Shown: positions 8,212-17,319 of the stretch, piece by piece | Layout of the letters: the number at the start of each line of letters is the position of its first letter | How positions within the stretch are numbered: position 1 is the first letter of the stretch | Assembly (NCBI GenBank): GCA_902803685.1 | Contig: CADCQR010000024.1 | Span: 1-52,967 of the forward strand | From: an uncultured Erysipelotrichaceae bacterium | Lineage (GTDB): Bacteria > Bacillota_I > Bacilli_A > RF39 > UBA660 | Length of the DNA stretch: 52,967 nt | Reading direction: 5' to 3' | Program-made: the position numbers and the translations under genes | Notes under the pieces: generated by a model | What the model was told of the DNA's origin: nothing | Seen by the model: the letters and a program-made list of their open reading frames with translations, nothing else | Database searches by the model: none

Positions 8212-8886
8212 TTATTGAATATTATATATATATTTAGATAATACTTGGCTTATTCTAGCATAACCTAATTCATTTGGATGAAGACCATCGTATGTGTATT
8301 TCCTATTAAAATCACCGTTTTCATCTGCTAGTTCTTTATACATATCTATATATGTAATATTATTTTTAATACAATAGTCTTTCATAATATTATTTATTTC
8401 TTGGATTTCATCATTATATCTTTCTTCGACAGCATACATATCTCGATTAATTGGATAAATTGATTGATAATATATATTAGATTTGGATCTGTTTTTTTTG
8501 ATATTTTCTATTATTTTTTTTATATTATCAGCAGTTCTCTTCTCATCATCCTCTGAATATTTGATATCATTAGTTCCGATTAAAATAAATACTTTAGTAG
8601 GATTATATATATATACCATGCTATCCATTCTCTGTAAGATATCGTCTGTTTCGTACCCTGCTACCCCGCTTCTTACAATTGGTAAATCGCCAAATATATC
8701 TTCTATTGGGTACCAATCAGTTATTGAGTCCCCTAAGAATACAATATTTTCATTCTTTCTAATATTTTCATATATACTTTCTTGCTTTTCTTTTGCTTCA
8801 GCTACTGATGATTTTCCAATGCAAAAACAAATGCATAGACTGACAATAGCAATTAAAATGGGCATTTTATATTTTTTATATATCAT
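8212..8886 (-). CDS. SGNH/GDSL hydrolase, membrane-anchored, likely glycan O-acyl esterase or acyltransferase partner
   Basis: 224 residues. An N-terminal hydrophobic helix (PILIAIVSLCICFCIG) anchors or exports the protein. The SGNH blocks follow in order: IVFLGDSITDW (block I, Ser near residue 53), a Gly in RSGVAGYETDD (block II), LIGTNDIKY (block III, Asn) and YDGLHPNELGY (block V, Asp and His). All catalytic residues are present. The upstream neighbour, 47 nt away, is an acyltransferase-3 membrane protein; the pair looks like a split version of OatA-type O-acetyltransferases, in which the membrane domain passes the acyl group to an SGNH domain outside. The target glycan is probably the one made by this operon. 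It is the last gene before the terminator. Confidence 0.85.
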   Translation of the reverse strand: MIYKKYKMPILIAIVSLCICFCIGKSSVAEAKEKQESIYENIRKNENIVFLGDSITDWYPIEDIFGDLPIVRSGVAGYETDDILQRMDSMVYIYNPTKVFILIGTNDIKYSEDDEKRTADNIKKIIENIKKNRSKSNIYYQSIYPINRDMYAVEERYNDEIQEINNIMKDYCIKNNITYIDMYKELADENGDFNRKYTYDGLHPNELGYARISQVLSKYIYNIQ

Positions 8887-8933
8887 TTACTTTAACACTT
8901 CCTATTAAAATTATATTATCTTTTTTTACAATC

Positions 8934-10040
8934 TCAAACACTATTAGTTTTTTGTTTTTTATATTTTACTATTTTGTAATATATATTTACAAAAATATAC
9001 ATTATAAATTGTCGCAGTAATTCTATAATTAGGCAAACTGCCATAATTATAATTGAGTAAATTAATACTTTTAAAAAAACATTTTTTGTGAAAGGCTTAA
9101 TGGCACTGTATATGTTGTTCCGTACTAAAATATTTTCTGTTATTAAATAGACTGCCAATACCCCACTAGCAAGCTTATTAATAATCTTATTTTTAAATGA
9201 ATATGTTAAAAATATCAAAAAATATGAAATGCTTTGTATAACTATTAATGGATTCTGATAATAAAAGGTATTACTACCAATTTCTCTTATTATCATGATA
9301 AAAGTACTATTATTAGTTATCCCTAAAAAGTAATTGCATAATTGGTGGAAACAAAAGTTTAAACATCCAGCTAATATGTAACAAAAAATTAAATAAATTC
9401 TTATTCTATTCTGATTTTTGGTGAGATAATTAGAACTTTCTAATGAATATTTTCCCAAAAACGAACCAATTATATACATAAAAATAAAATGTGATATGGT
9501 AAAGCCATTGTTTACAAATAATCTTTGATTAGTGATTGTTGGTATAATGGATAGACAAACAAATAAAATTATTATTAACTTTAAGTGGGCTTTCTTATTT
9601 AACTTTTCTATTATTATATTAATATACGGGCTTAATATATATAACAAAATATATTGTTTTACAAACCAATAATTTCCTAATTCTAATGGTGATAATGCAC
9701 TAAGTAAATTTATTGTAGTAATCTTACTTTTCCAAAAAATTAGAAATACAGTAGCAATTACTGCTTTATATGTATATGTTTCAATTAATAAATATATTAG
9801 CCTTTTTATATGAAACTCTTTATTATATTGAAAATATCCTGTTACTAAAATAAAACTATTTACGTGAACAATAATTAGCAGAGAAATAAAAAGCAATATA
9901 TCTTTTGTAATTCCATTAGTATTACCTAAAATATTAGCACCTGTCTCTATCATGAAATGATAGATTACAATAAAGAGCATGGATATAATTCGCATAAACT
10001 CAAGATTTGATTGGCGTATTCTTCCATTCCTCGTTAACAT
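8934..10040 (-). CDS. Acyltransferase-3 family membrane protein (O-acyltransferase of a glycan)
   Basis: A 368-residue, roughly ten-helix protein. The N-terminal block RQSNLEFMRIISMLFIVIYHFMIE carries the family RxxRxxLYH-type arginine and histidine. VNSFILVTGYFQYN and YWFVKQYILLYILSPYI match conserved loops. The family moves acetyl or other acyl groups onto sugars across the membrane. It lacks a fused SGNH domain, but a separate SGNH gene follows. The segment between 11,674 and 10,967 is a broken gene pair of the same two types, so this one may be the working replacement. ATG 10040 has AGG about 9 nt upstream. Confidence 0.85.
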   Translation of the reverse strand: MLTRNGRIRQSNLEFMRIISMLFIVIYHFMIETGANILGNTNGITKDILLFISLLIIVHVNSFILVTGYFQYNKEFHIKRLIYLLIETYTYKAVIATVFLIFWKSKITTINLLSALSPLELGNYWFVKQYILLYILSPYINIIIEKLNKKAHLKLIIILFVCLSIIPTITNQRLFVNNGFTISHFIFMYIIGSFLGKYSLESSNYLTKNQNRIRIYLIFCYILAGCLNFCFHQLCNYFLGITNNSTFIMIIREIGSNTFYYQNPLIVIQSISYFLIFLTYSFKNKIINKLASGVLAVYLITENILVRNNIYSAIKPFTKNVFLKVLIYSIIIMAVCLIIELLRQFIMYIFVNIYYKIVKYKKQKTNSV

Positions 10041-10050
10041 TTTATATAAC

Positions 10051-11010
10051 CTATTTATCCTCTTCTAAGTTTTCACTTATGGCATATCTTGGCCTAGCTT
10101 TTGTTTCGTTGTATATTTTTCCTATATATTCTCCTACAATTCCTAAAGATAGCATCTGAATACCACATACTAACCAAATTGAAGAGAGAATAAATGTTCC
10201 CATACTTATTGTATGCCCAATAATTTTACTTATTAATAAATAAATTAATGTGCAAACGCTAATAAAAAATATTATTATACCTATATTTAAAATTAGCCTT
10301 ATTGGTTTGACACTAAATGAAGTAATTCCATCCCAAGCAAAATTTAACATCTTTTTTAATGGATATTTTGATTTGCCTGCAAATCTCTCATTTCTTTCAT
10401 AATAAACAATGTCTGTTTTAAATCCTATCAAAGGAAATATTCCTCTTAAAAATAAATTTACTTCTTTATAATTTAAAAATTCCTCTAATACTCTTTTAGA
10501 TGTTAATCTATAGTCTGCGTGGTTATATACACAATCCACTCCCAGCAATGTCATAAATTTGTAGAAACCCTCGGCAGTTACTCTTTTAAAAAATGTGTCC
10601 TTTTTTCTGGTGCTTCTAACACCATATACTATATCATTTCCTTCTTTGTATTTTTCTATCATTTCATTTATAGCATTAATATCATCTTGTAAATCAGCAT
10701 CCATGCTTATAACTATGTCTGCATAATTTTTGGCAGTTAACAAACCAGCCACTAATGCATTTTGGTGTCCCCTATTTCTAGATAGAGTTATGCCTGTAAA
10801 TAAATTATCCTTTTTATTTATCTTTTTTATTATTTCCCAAGTTTTATCCTTTGAGCCATCGTTAACATACATTACCTTACTTTTTTCTGAAATAGCATTA
10901 GTTGAAATTAAATCTTGCATTTTCGCCTTTAATTGTTTTGTTGTTTCAGCAAGAACCTCCTCTTCGTTATAGCATGGTATAACTACATATAGTATTGGTT
11001 TTTTTCTCAA
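10051..11010 (-). CDS. GT2 polyprenyl-phosphate glycosyltransferase (GtrB/DPM1/ArnC-like)
   Basis: About 319 residues. The N-terminal GT-A domain has LYVVIPCYNEEEVL, VMYVNDGSKDKT, SRNRGHQNALVAGL and the metal site ISMDADLQDD. The conserved FAGKSKYPLKKML loop and two C-terminal membrane helices (residues about 230-300) are diagnostic of enzymes that load a sugar onto polyprenyl phosphate for use by GT-C transferases. Several GT-C-like proteins lie upstream in the same operon. The start is uncertain: TTG 11010 has AGAGGG 8 nt upstream, whereas GTG 11019 has the SD directly against it. The 5' end overlaps the tail of the SGNH remnant. Confidence 0.88.
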   Translation of the reverse strand: MRKKPILYVVIPCYNEEEVLAETTKQLKAKMQDLISTNAISEKSKVMYVNDGSKDKTWEIIKKINKKDNLFTGITLSRNRGHQNALVAGLLTAKNYADIVISMDADLQDDINAINEMIEKYKEGNDIVYGVRSTRKKDTFFKRVTAEGFYKFMTLLGVDCVYNHADYRLTSKRVLEEFLNYKEVNLFLRGIFPLIGFKTDIVYYERNERFAGKSKYPLKKMLNFAWDGITSFSVKPIRLILNIGIIIFFISVCTLIYLLISKIIGHTISMGTFILSSIWLVCGIQMLSLGIVGEYIGKIYNETKARPRYAISENLEEDK

Positions 11011-11674
11011 TTCCTTCACCCTCTATTATTTTAATTATTTCTTTAATTATAATCCTATATTCCTCATCAAAACTACATAATCCGTCAACTGTGTAATCTA
11101 TATTTAATAGACCATCTTCACCCTCTAACTTGACGTAAAAATCTAAGTATGTATAATCGCATTCTTTACTATTTTCTTTAAGCATATTATTAATTACTTC
11201 TATTCTTTCATTGTCTCTATCACCAACCATCTAGCCAACTGCATTTTCGTTTATTTCAATCTTGTTAACTAAATTATAAGCATTTTCAATTAAAATAGCA
11301 AATATTAAGGACATTGTTATATTAAAAAACAACGTTATTATAAATACTATTAGGTATTGATAGTCTTTACTATGGATATATATGGCATAGCAGTGATGAC
11401 GAAATTCCTGTGCAAAATAAAATCAAACAGCATTTTTACCAATATAATTTATAAGATTTTCATCTTTTATGTTTAATCTATCTTTTCAATACCAAAATAA
11501 AATTATTAATATTGTTTTAATAAATTAAAAACTAATTTCTGAAATAAATATAAATACGCTAACATCTATTAATAACGTTAAATTTTTAAACTGTGCAGGT
11601 AACATTTCACCTGTCAAAACGATATATGGATAAGTATTATACGAATAGTTGCTATTCCTCTTAAAAAATTTATA
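10967..11674 (-). pseudogene. Decayed acyltransferase-3 / SGNH hydrolase remnant
   Basis: One minus-strand frame from 11674 to 10967 reads as the end of an acyltransferase-3 protein and then the tail of an SGNH hydrolase. It is broken by stops TAA (11527), TGA (11488), TGA (11425) and TAG (11233). Recognisable pieces are TYPYIVLTGEMLPAQFKNLT, NLINYIGKNAV-stop-FYFAQEF and SLIFAILIENAYNLVNKI (last membrane helix). After the TAG come ERIEVINNMLKE, YTYLDFYVKLEGEDG and DYTVDGLC. The last is block V of SGNH with the catalytic His changed to Cys; blocks I to III are gone. The N-terminal half of the acyltransferase is missing too, and the remnant begins right behind the HAD-GT-C stop. The 87-residue open tail (11230-10967) is unlikely to be functional. 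Confidence 0.8.
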
Positions 11675-11677
11675 TTA

Positions 11678-13747
11678 TTATTTCTTTTTTTTATACATTT
11701 TTAATCCTTTGTTTATTTTTTGAAGGGTTGCCTCTACACCCATAAATGCAGATAGAATGATAAGTGGTGCCATATTTACAATATATCTTGATCTACTCTC
11801 CCATAGAATAAAAAATATTAGTGTTCCAAACATTGTTATTAAACAAATTAACTGAGCATCTTTCTGTTTTTGATTTAAGAATTTTCTGAAAGTAATTCCT
11901 AGTAATACTGATAATAGACAGAATAGCCATTCTGCTTGCGATATTTTCAAATATGCATTATTACTATTTCCAATTATATAATTTTTTATTTTTAGTTTTT
12001 TCTTTGGCTCTCTAGTTAATTTTTCAGGTGCAAATAAGGTTCCATCCCCCCAGACAAATGTTGCTTTAGTTGTATAAAAATTTATTAGTTTATGCTTTTC
12101 ATACATTTTTGATAGCCTTTTTTTCATTATTTTAATGTTTGCTTTTTTCTTCTTTTCAACAGAATTAAATGACGCTGTATATTCAACATCTGAATGATTG
12201 TATGCTCCTTTTCCATATGTTCCCATCATGAACCAATGTGTATATGGAAAACTTTCTTTATTCATTCTTTTTGTATCAAATTTTGTGTTTTGATAAAATA
12301 AAATTAAGCTATTAAAAAATATAATTGGTATTCCAAGACATAGTGCAGCTATCATAAACTTTTTTATTTTTAATCTTTTAATATTTACAATTTGGAATAC
12401 AATTATTGCAATATAAACAATTACAACAGTAAATTTTATAAACGATCCTATACCTATTGCAATTCCACTAAGTAATGAATATATAATTATTTCTTTTAAC
12501 TTTTTGCTTTCTATTATTTTAAGATAAAAATATACTCCTGCAATTGCAAATGGCATTGACATTGTATCTGTATAAAATATTGGCACATAAGTTATAAAAG
12601 GTGTAAATATTAGCATAAGTATTGTAAATAAATCTACTCTTTTTTCTTCAAATAACTGTCTTAATACACTTCTTAAAAATAATATTGATAAGTCAATCAT
12701 GATAATATTTAATAATATTCCCGTTTTCAAATAACTATTTATATGAAATAAGTTTAAGATTCTATAATATATAATTAAAATTATTTCGATTCCTAAATTA
12801 TTACTATATCTATAAAAATAATCATTATTATAAACTTTTAATCCACCATTTATATGCATGATTGCACTATTATATACAGCTCCAAAATCCCATGTTGGTT
12901 CTACTACAAATATGTATGCAAAGGCTAATTGAATTCCTATAAATAATATTACTGCTAAAGCCTTTACTATTTTTGGTATCTTTACTTTTGATAAAAGTTT
13001 ATAAATAAGATAAACAAAAATAATGTATAATATCAAAATTACAATAGACTGCCATCCATTACATTTTGGAATTGGAGCTTCATTATTAAATATTATATTT
13101 ATAAATATATATAGAAAAATTATAAAAAATGTTCTTAAGAATATTTTTATTAAAATATTGTCGTTATTTTCTTGATAATTTTTTATATCAATTTTTGATA
13201 CTTTATCCCCTTTTACAAGATATGCTTCATTTGCATACTCAAGCATTGCCCTATCAGCTTTAACAGAATCAGAGTAAAATGCTTTTATTTTTTTATTTTT
13301 GTAGATTTCTTCATACCTTTTTATCTTTTCATAATCGTGACAATTTTTTGATTCAAATTTTCCTGTTTTCTTATTGGTTTTTGTAGCAATTACTCTATCT
13401 ATTTTTAATTTTCTTTTTAAAGGATTTAATAAGAACTCTGGTGAAGCTGATATAATTACATCGGTTGATTTTTTTTGTTCTAAATACCAAGGCTTTATTT
13501 TTTTTTCATTTTGGTTCCAGAATTCTTTTATATAATCATCTACATTATCAATTCTTTTTAAAAAAGAGAAAATCTTCTCTTTAAATGCTGTTTTATCGAT
13601 AAGTCCTAATATATATAGTATGGTTCCCCATATTTGAATAGGCAGTTGTAATAATACTTTTTTATTTCTTTTTAAACAAAATAGATAGAAATCAACTGAT
13701 GAATCACCGTCATAGATTGTTCCATCAAAATCGTATCCGTTTATCAT
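11678..13747 (-). CDS. HAD phosphatase domain fused to GT-C membrane glycosyltransferase
   Basis: 689 residues. Residues 1-190 are a HAD-IB-like phosphatase: motif I DFDGTIYDGDS, motif II IISAS near residue 100 and motif IV FYSDSVKADRAM. From about residue 205 there are 10-12 membrane helices in GT-C style, with an acidic loop EPTWDFGAVYNSAIMHINGG and a segment FYTDTMSMPFAIAGVYFYLK like PMT/ArnT-type enzymes. ATG 13747 overlaps the UbiA stop as ATGA. In known pathways the UbiA-family enzyme makes polyprenyl-phosphate ribose 5-phosphate, a phosphatase removes the 5-phosphate, and a GT-C uses the pentose lipid. Finding phosphatase and GT-C in one chain next to UbiA suggests the same logic here. 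Substrate assignment is an inference. Confidence 0.82.
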   Translation of the reverse strand: MINGYDFDGTIYDGDSSVDFYLFCLKRNKKVLLQLPIQIWGTILYILGLIDKTAFKEKIFSFLKRIDNVDDYIKEFWNQNEKKIKPWYLEQKKSTDVIISASPEFLLNPLKRKLKIDRVIATKTNKKTGKFESKNCHDYEKIKRYEEIYKNKKIKAFYSDSVKADRAMLEYANEAYLVKGDKVSKIDIKNYQENNDNILIKIFLRTFFIIFLYIFINIIFNNEAPIPKCNGWQSIVILILYIIFVYLIYKLLSKVKIPKIVKALAVILFIGIQLAFAYIFVVEPTWDFGAVYNSAIMHINGGLKVYNNDYFYRYSNNLGIEIILIIYYRILNLFHINSYLKTGILLNIIMIDLSILFLRSVLRQLFEEKRVDLFTILMLIFTPFITYVPIFYTDTMSMPFAIAGVYFYLKIIESKKLKEIIIYSLLSGIAIGIGSFIKFTVVIVYIAIIVFQIVNIKRLKIKKFMIAALCLGIPIIFFNSLILFYQNTKFDTKRMNKESFPYTHWFMMGTYGKGAYNHSDVEYTASFNSVEKKKKANIKIMKKRLSKMYEKHKLINFYTTKATFVWGDGTLFAPEKLTREPKKKLKIKNYIIGNSNNAYLKISQAEWLFCLLSVLLGITFRKFLNQKQKDAQLICLITMFGTLIFFILWESRSRYIVNMAPLIILSAFMGVEATLQKINKGLKMYKKKK

Positions 13748-14616
13748 AATAAATACAAAATACCCCCCATTGCTATAATATATAATGCAATTGTTATTAT
13801 CAATTTTTTATCAGATAAAATTACTTCAATTGGATCCCCGTGTGAGTTACCTTCAATATTTAAACTATACAATTGGAAAATAACCATTAACAATGGAATT
13901 GTCCAAAAAATATAATCATTACCTATTCTTGCAATAGTAGCAGTATCAACACACCACAATGTGTAGGACACTATAGCGAGTGCTAGGGCAACATACATGT
14001 TTTTATCTAAAAATTCTTTATTATATAATTCCAGTACCTTTCGACTTTTATTACCATTTTTTATGATTTCATTTCTTCTTTTGCCGAAACCTAGATAAAA
14101 TGATCCAAAGATAATCATTAAATATAAATATTTTGAAACATCAACAGAAGTAACTACACCACCATACATTACTCTGAAGACAAATCCGGATACTAATATA
14201 ACAACATCAACAATTGGGATGTTTTTCAAACCTTTGCTATATAAAATATTTAAAAGGAGGTAAATAATAGGTATCAAAATTATAAATAAATTCCCTTTAG
14301 TTTTGTATAATATGTAAGTTATTATTCCTACAATTAATAATAGTGTTACAACCAATATTTTTGCCTTTCCTATTGATATTGCACCGCTAGCTAAAGGTCG
14401 TTTTCTTTTTATTGGATGTAATTTATCTTTTTCAACATCGTTTATATCATTTATGACATATACAATACTAGAAGTAAAGGAAAAAACTAAGAAAGCTACA
14501 ATACTTGAAAAAAATAGATCTCTATTAAATAAATTTATACTAAAAAATATTGGTAAAAAGACTAATACATTTTTTAACCAGTGCTTTACTCTGATTAATT
14601 TTAAATAGTTAATCAT
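13744..14616 (-). CDS. UbiA-family prenyltransferase, probable polyprenyl-phosphate phosphoribosyltransferase (DPPR synthase-like)
   Basis: 290 residues and 8-9 membrane helices. The N-terminus INYLKLIRVKHWLKNVLVFLP resembles decaprenyl-phosphate phosphoribosyltransferase (RPxQWxKN), as does SSIVYVINDINDVEKDKLHP, which holds the first Asp-rich motif NDxxDxxxD, followed by KRKRPLASGAIS. These features differ from quinone-pathway UbiA enzymes. The predicted reaction is transfer of phosphoribose from PRPP to polyprenyl phosphate. ATG 14616 was preferred to TTG 14631 because it gives the family N-terminus; it overlaps the upstream stop by 8 nt. It is coupled to the HAD-GT-C gene. No DprE1/DprE2 epimerase genes are in the window. 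Confidence 0.82.
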   Translation of the reverse strand: MINYLKLIRVKHWLKNVLVFLPIFFSINLFNRDLFFSSIVAFLVFSFTSSIVYVINDINDVEKDKLHPIKRKRPLASGAISIGKAKILVVTLLLIVGIITYILYKTKGNLFIILIPIIYLLLNILYSKGLKNIPIVDVVILVSGFVFRVMYGGVVTSVDVSKYLYLMIIFGSFYLGFGKRRNEIIKNGNKSRKVLELYNKEFLDKNMYVALALAIVSYTLWCVDTATIARIGNDYIFWTIPLLMVIFQLYSLNIEGNSHGDPIEVILSDKKLIITIALYIIAMGGILYLL

Positions 14617-16333
14617 GAACTTCAACTCCAATTCTCCAGCAATATTTATATCTTATATGGTTTTCTGCAATATCATTGTTCATTGTATATTTAATTCCTT
14701 GATCTTTTAAAACATATTGATATCCATACATTTCGGGTTGAATGCTGATGTTCAAATCATCTTGTTTTTTCATTTCAGCTAAATCTTTTGATATTAATTT
14801 AGCGTCATTTAATTGTAATTTATCTACTCTTAAGAATATCGCTGTATTAGCCGCAATAATAATGAGAGAGCCAATTATATACAACTTAACTAGTTTTTGC
14901 TTGTTAAGATATTTTAAAATATATACAGCTAATATGAAATTACCTATTACTAAATAATATAATTGAGGAACATATCTGGCCCACCAATTTTCTCCTAATA
15001 TTACCATACTGATTATAATAGATAATATGCTGATTGTAATATATTTTAGATTAGCCTTCTCCCTTTTGATAAATATGTATATTGCTGGTATAAAAATAAT
15101 CATTGATGATATAAAAATTAAAGCAAATAATGGACCAAATCCTCCTATTCTTGTATCCGGAGCATATAAATTTTCTAATTCCGATTTATAAATCTTGAAT
15201 GGTAATTTTAATGTAGGCAAATCTACACTGTAGCCGGCATTTTCTGTCCTACTAAATAATGAATATGCAAACTTAGATACCATATTCATCTCACTAAATT
15301 TTTTAGGTTGCATGGTGGTTATAATATCTACTTTATCTTTTCCAACTAATGGATATAATGGATTATGATGCTCTACTGTATTTTTTATGTATGAATTTGA
15401 ACCTACTAAAAAAATGGCAATAAGGTAGGCAATTGTAAATAATTTAGTAATATTAATATACCTTTCTTTAAATTGCTTTTCTTTATTGTACTTAAGAAAC
15501 CAATAAAAATAAAATATAGCAGCTATTACTCCTGAACACATTAATCCAGTAAATTTTAAATTAGTAAATATAGTGATAATTGATATTATGCACACCCAAG
15601 TGGTTTTATCTTGTTTTTCCATAGGATTAATACAAAATAATAGTAATAGTTCTATTATGAAACATATTCCCATAATACCGTCAACATAATAAGAAAATAG
15701 CTGGGCTAATACAATTGGATTAAAAGATAATAACAAAGAAAATAATATACTCCATTTCGTATCTAATATTTTTCTTAAAATATTATAACATAATATAGCT
15801 ACCATTACTAAAAGTATGAGTGTTATGCACTTTCCTGATTCAATATTACCTGTAAAATTATAAATTGTTGCGGCGATAATCCATGTTGCCTTTGGATAAT
15901 GCTCTATCCATAAATCTATTCTTGATGTTTCTTCAATCAAAACCACATTGGCATTATGTTTTTGAAAACTTCTTGCAGACTCATATAATGGATTCCAGCC
16001 ATTTTTAATGAAAGCAATTGCTGTTTTATGATACGTATTTCCATCCACTGTTAAGTCATATGTTTTGCCTGATATATAAGGTAATATAACCGTTAAAAAT
16101 ATAAATACTATCATTATAAAATTATTTTGCTTAGTACCCTTTTGATCTGTTATGGAATAAAATATAGGTACAAGTAAGGCTATTATTTGAATCAAACCTA
16201 ATATATTCTTTATATTTATGAGTGATGCCATAGAATAAAGAACTAAAATAGTCAAAAAATACAAGCATAGCATAAAAAATAATTTCATAGATTGGTTGTT
16301 AATAAAATTATTTTTAAATTCTTTTTTTTTCAT
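14609..16333 (-). CDS. GT-C-like multi-helix membrane glycosyltransferase (function not assigned)
   Basis: 574 residues with about 12 predicted helices and a C-terminal extracellular stretch of some 70 residues. The first long loop has DLTVDGNTYHKTAIAFIKNGWNP, with an acidic residue placed as in GT-C enzymes, then EHYPKATWIIAATIY. I do not recognise a specific family. Its position before UbiA and HAD-GT-C in the same operon suggests it transfers a sugar from a polyprenyl-phosphate donor outside the membrane. AGGAGGAG lies 3-4 nt before ATG 16333. Its TAA overlaps the UbiA start. Confidence 0.7.
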   Translation of the reverse strand: MKKKEFKNNFINNQSMKLFFMLCLYFLTILVLYSMASLINIKNILGLIQIIALLVPIFYSITDQKGTKQNNFIMIVFIFLTVILPYISGKTYDLTVDGNTYHKTAIAFIKNGWNPLYESARSFQKHNANVVLIEETSRIDLWIEHYPKATWIIAATIYNFTGNIESGKCITLILLVMVAILCYNILRKILDTKWSILFSLLLSFNPIVLAQLFSYYVDGIMGICFIIELLLLFCINPMEKQDKTTWVCIISIITIFTNLKFTGLMCSGVIAAIFYFYWFLKYNKEKQFKERYINITKLFTIAYLIAIFLVGSNSYIKNTVEHHNPLYPLVGKDKVDIITTMQPKKFSEMNMVSKFAYSLFSRTENAGYSVDLPTLKLPFKIYKSELENLYAPDTRIGGFGPLFALIFISSMIIFIPAIYIFIKREKANLKYITISILSIIISMVILGENWWARYVPQLYYLVIGNFILAVYILKYLNKQKLVKLYIIGSLIIIAANTAIFLRVDKLQLNDAKLISKDLAEMKKQDDLNISIQPEMYGYQYVLKDQGIKYTMNNDIAENHIRYKYCWRIGVEVHD

Positions 16334-16359
16334 ACTTCTCCTCCTAAGTTTATATTAAA

Positions 16360-17319
16360 TCATTTAATATAGAGTGTACAATAAATTTTAGTAAAAAGTT
16401 TACTTTTCTCAATTGTTCTTCTGATAATTCCTCTTTTTTCGTAATAATCATTATTTTTGTAGTTTGGCACTTCCTTTTTTAGAAAATCAAAGGCTTTATT
16501 TATAAAGCTAATTGCTATTTTCTTATCTTTTTGATATCTTTGCTGTATGGTGTAATTCGTAATTAACCTTACTGTCATTTTATCTAAATCTGTTTTTATG
16601 TATGCTTTATTTTTATAATAATTTCTTATCATTTCCATTATTTTTAAAATATCAAAACATCTATCATCTCTGATGGTTGTTTCACTATTTTTATGAATAG
16701 TATAATTAATCAAACATTCATCTATCTTACCTATCCTTTTTGCTTTATCCATTACCGTAGAAACAAACGGAGCATCTTCATATTTTAAATTTTCTATAAA
16801 GCTAATACTATTATCCTTTATTAGTTTTGAATTATATAATTTATTCCAAGGACTTAAATTAATGGCTCTTATTAATTCTGGATTATCTCTAAGCGTCGTA
16901 TTATTAAAACTAATTATTTTTTCTTCTTCTTTTTTACCATTATCATATACTTTGTAAAAATCACAAATGACTAAGTCTAATTTATCTTTTATGGCTCTAT
17001 TATATAATTTTTCACAAGCATCTTGTTCTATATAGTCATCACTGTCTATAAACATTAAATATTGTCCTACAGCTTTATTTATACCAAAATTTCTAGTGTA
17101 GCCAATTCCGTGATTTTTATTTTTAAAATATTTAATTCTGGCATCTTTTGTTGTATATTTTCTGATTATTTCTTCTGTATCATCTGTTGAGCCATCATTA
17201 ATCACTATAAATTCTAATTCTTTTTTTGTTTGGCTTATTAAACTTTCTAAACATTTTGATATAGTATTTTGACTGTTATAACAGGGTATAATAATGCTGA
17301 TATCACTTTTCTTCTTCAT
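16360..17319 (-). CDS. GT2 family glycosyltransferase
   Basis: 319 residues, soluble. The GT-A motifs are IIIPCYNSQNTISKCLESL, FIVINDGSTDDTEEI, GIGYTRNFGINKA and the DxD-like LMFIDSDDYIEQDA; LSPWNKLYNSKLI follows, typical of capsule GT2 enzymes such as EpsE/CpsI types. The C-terminal third is basic. ATG 17319 overlaps the end of the upstream GT2 gene by 17 nt, so expression is coupled. The sugar is not predictable. Confidence 0.9.
   Translation of the reverse strand: MKKKSDISIIIPCYNSQNTISKCLESLISQTKKELEFIVINDGSTDDTEEIIRKYTTKDARIKYFKNKNHGIGYTRNFGINKAVGQYLMFIDSDDYIEQDACEKLYNRAIKDKLDLVICDFYKVYDNGKKEEEKIISFNNTTLRDNPELIRAINLSPWNKLYNSKLIKDNSISFIENLKYEDAPFVSTVMDKAKRIGKIDECLINYTIHKNSETTIRDDRCFDILKIMEMIRNYYKNKAYIKTDLDKMTVRLITNYTIQQRYQKDKKIAISFINKAFDFLKKEVPNYKNNDYYEKRGIIRRTIEKSKLFTKIYCTLYIK

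Noticed and set aside
11423..11488. Two in-frame TGA codons at plausible Trp positions, suggesting TGA = Trp (code 4).
   Set aside because: TGA ends several intact genes in ATGA or GTGA overlaps (411, 7363, 13744), and the same remnant also has TAA and TAG stops. Point mutation in a pseudogene explains it better.
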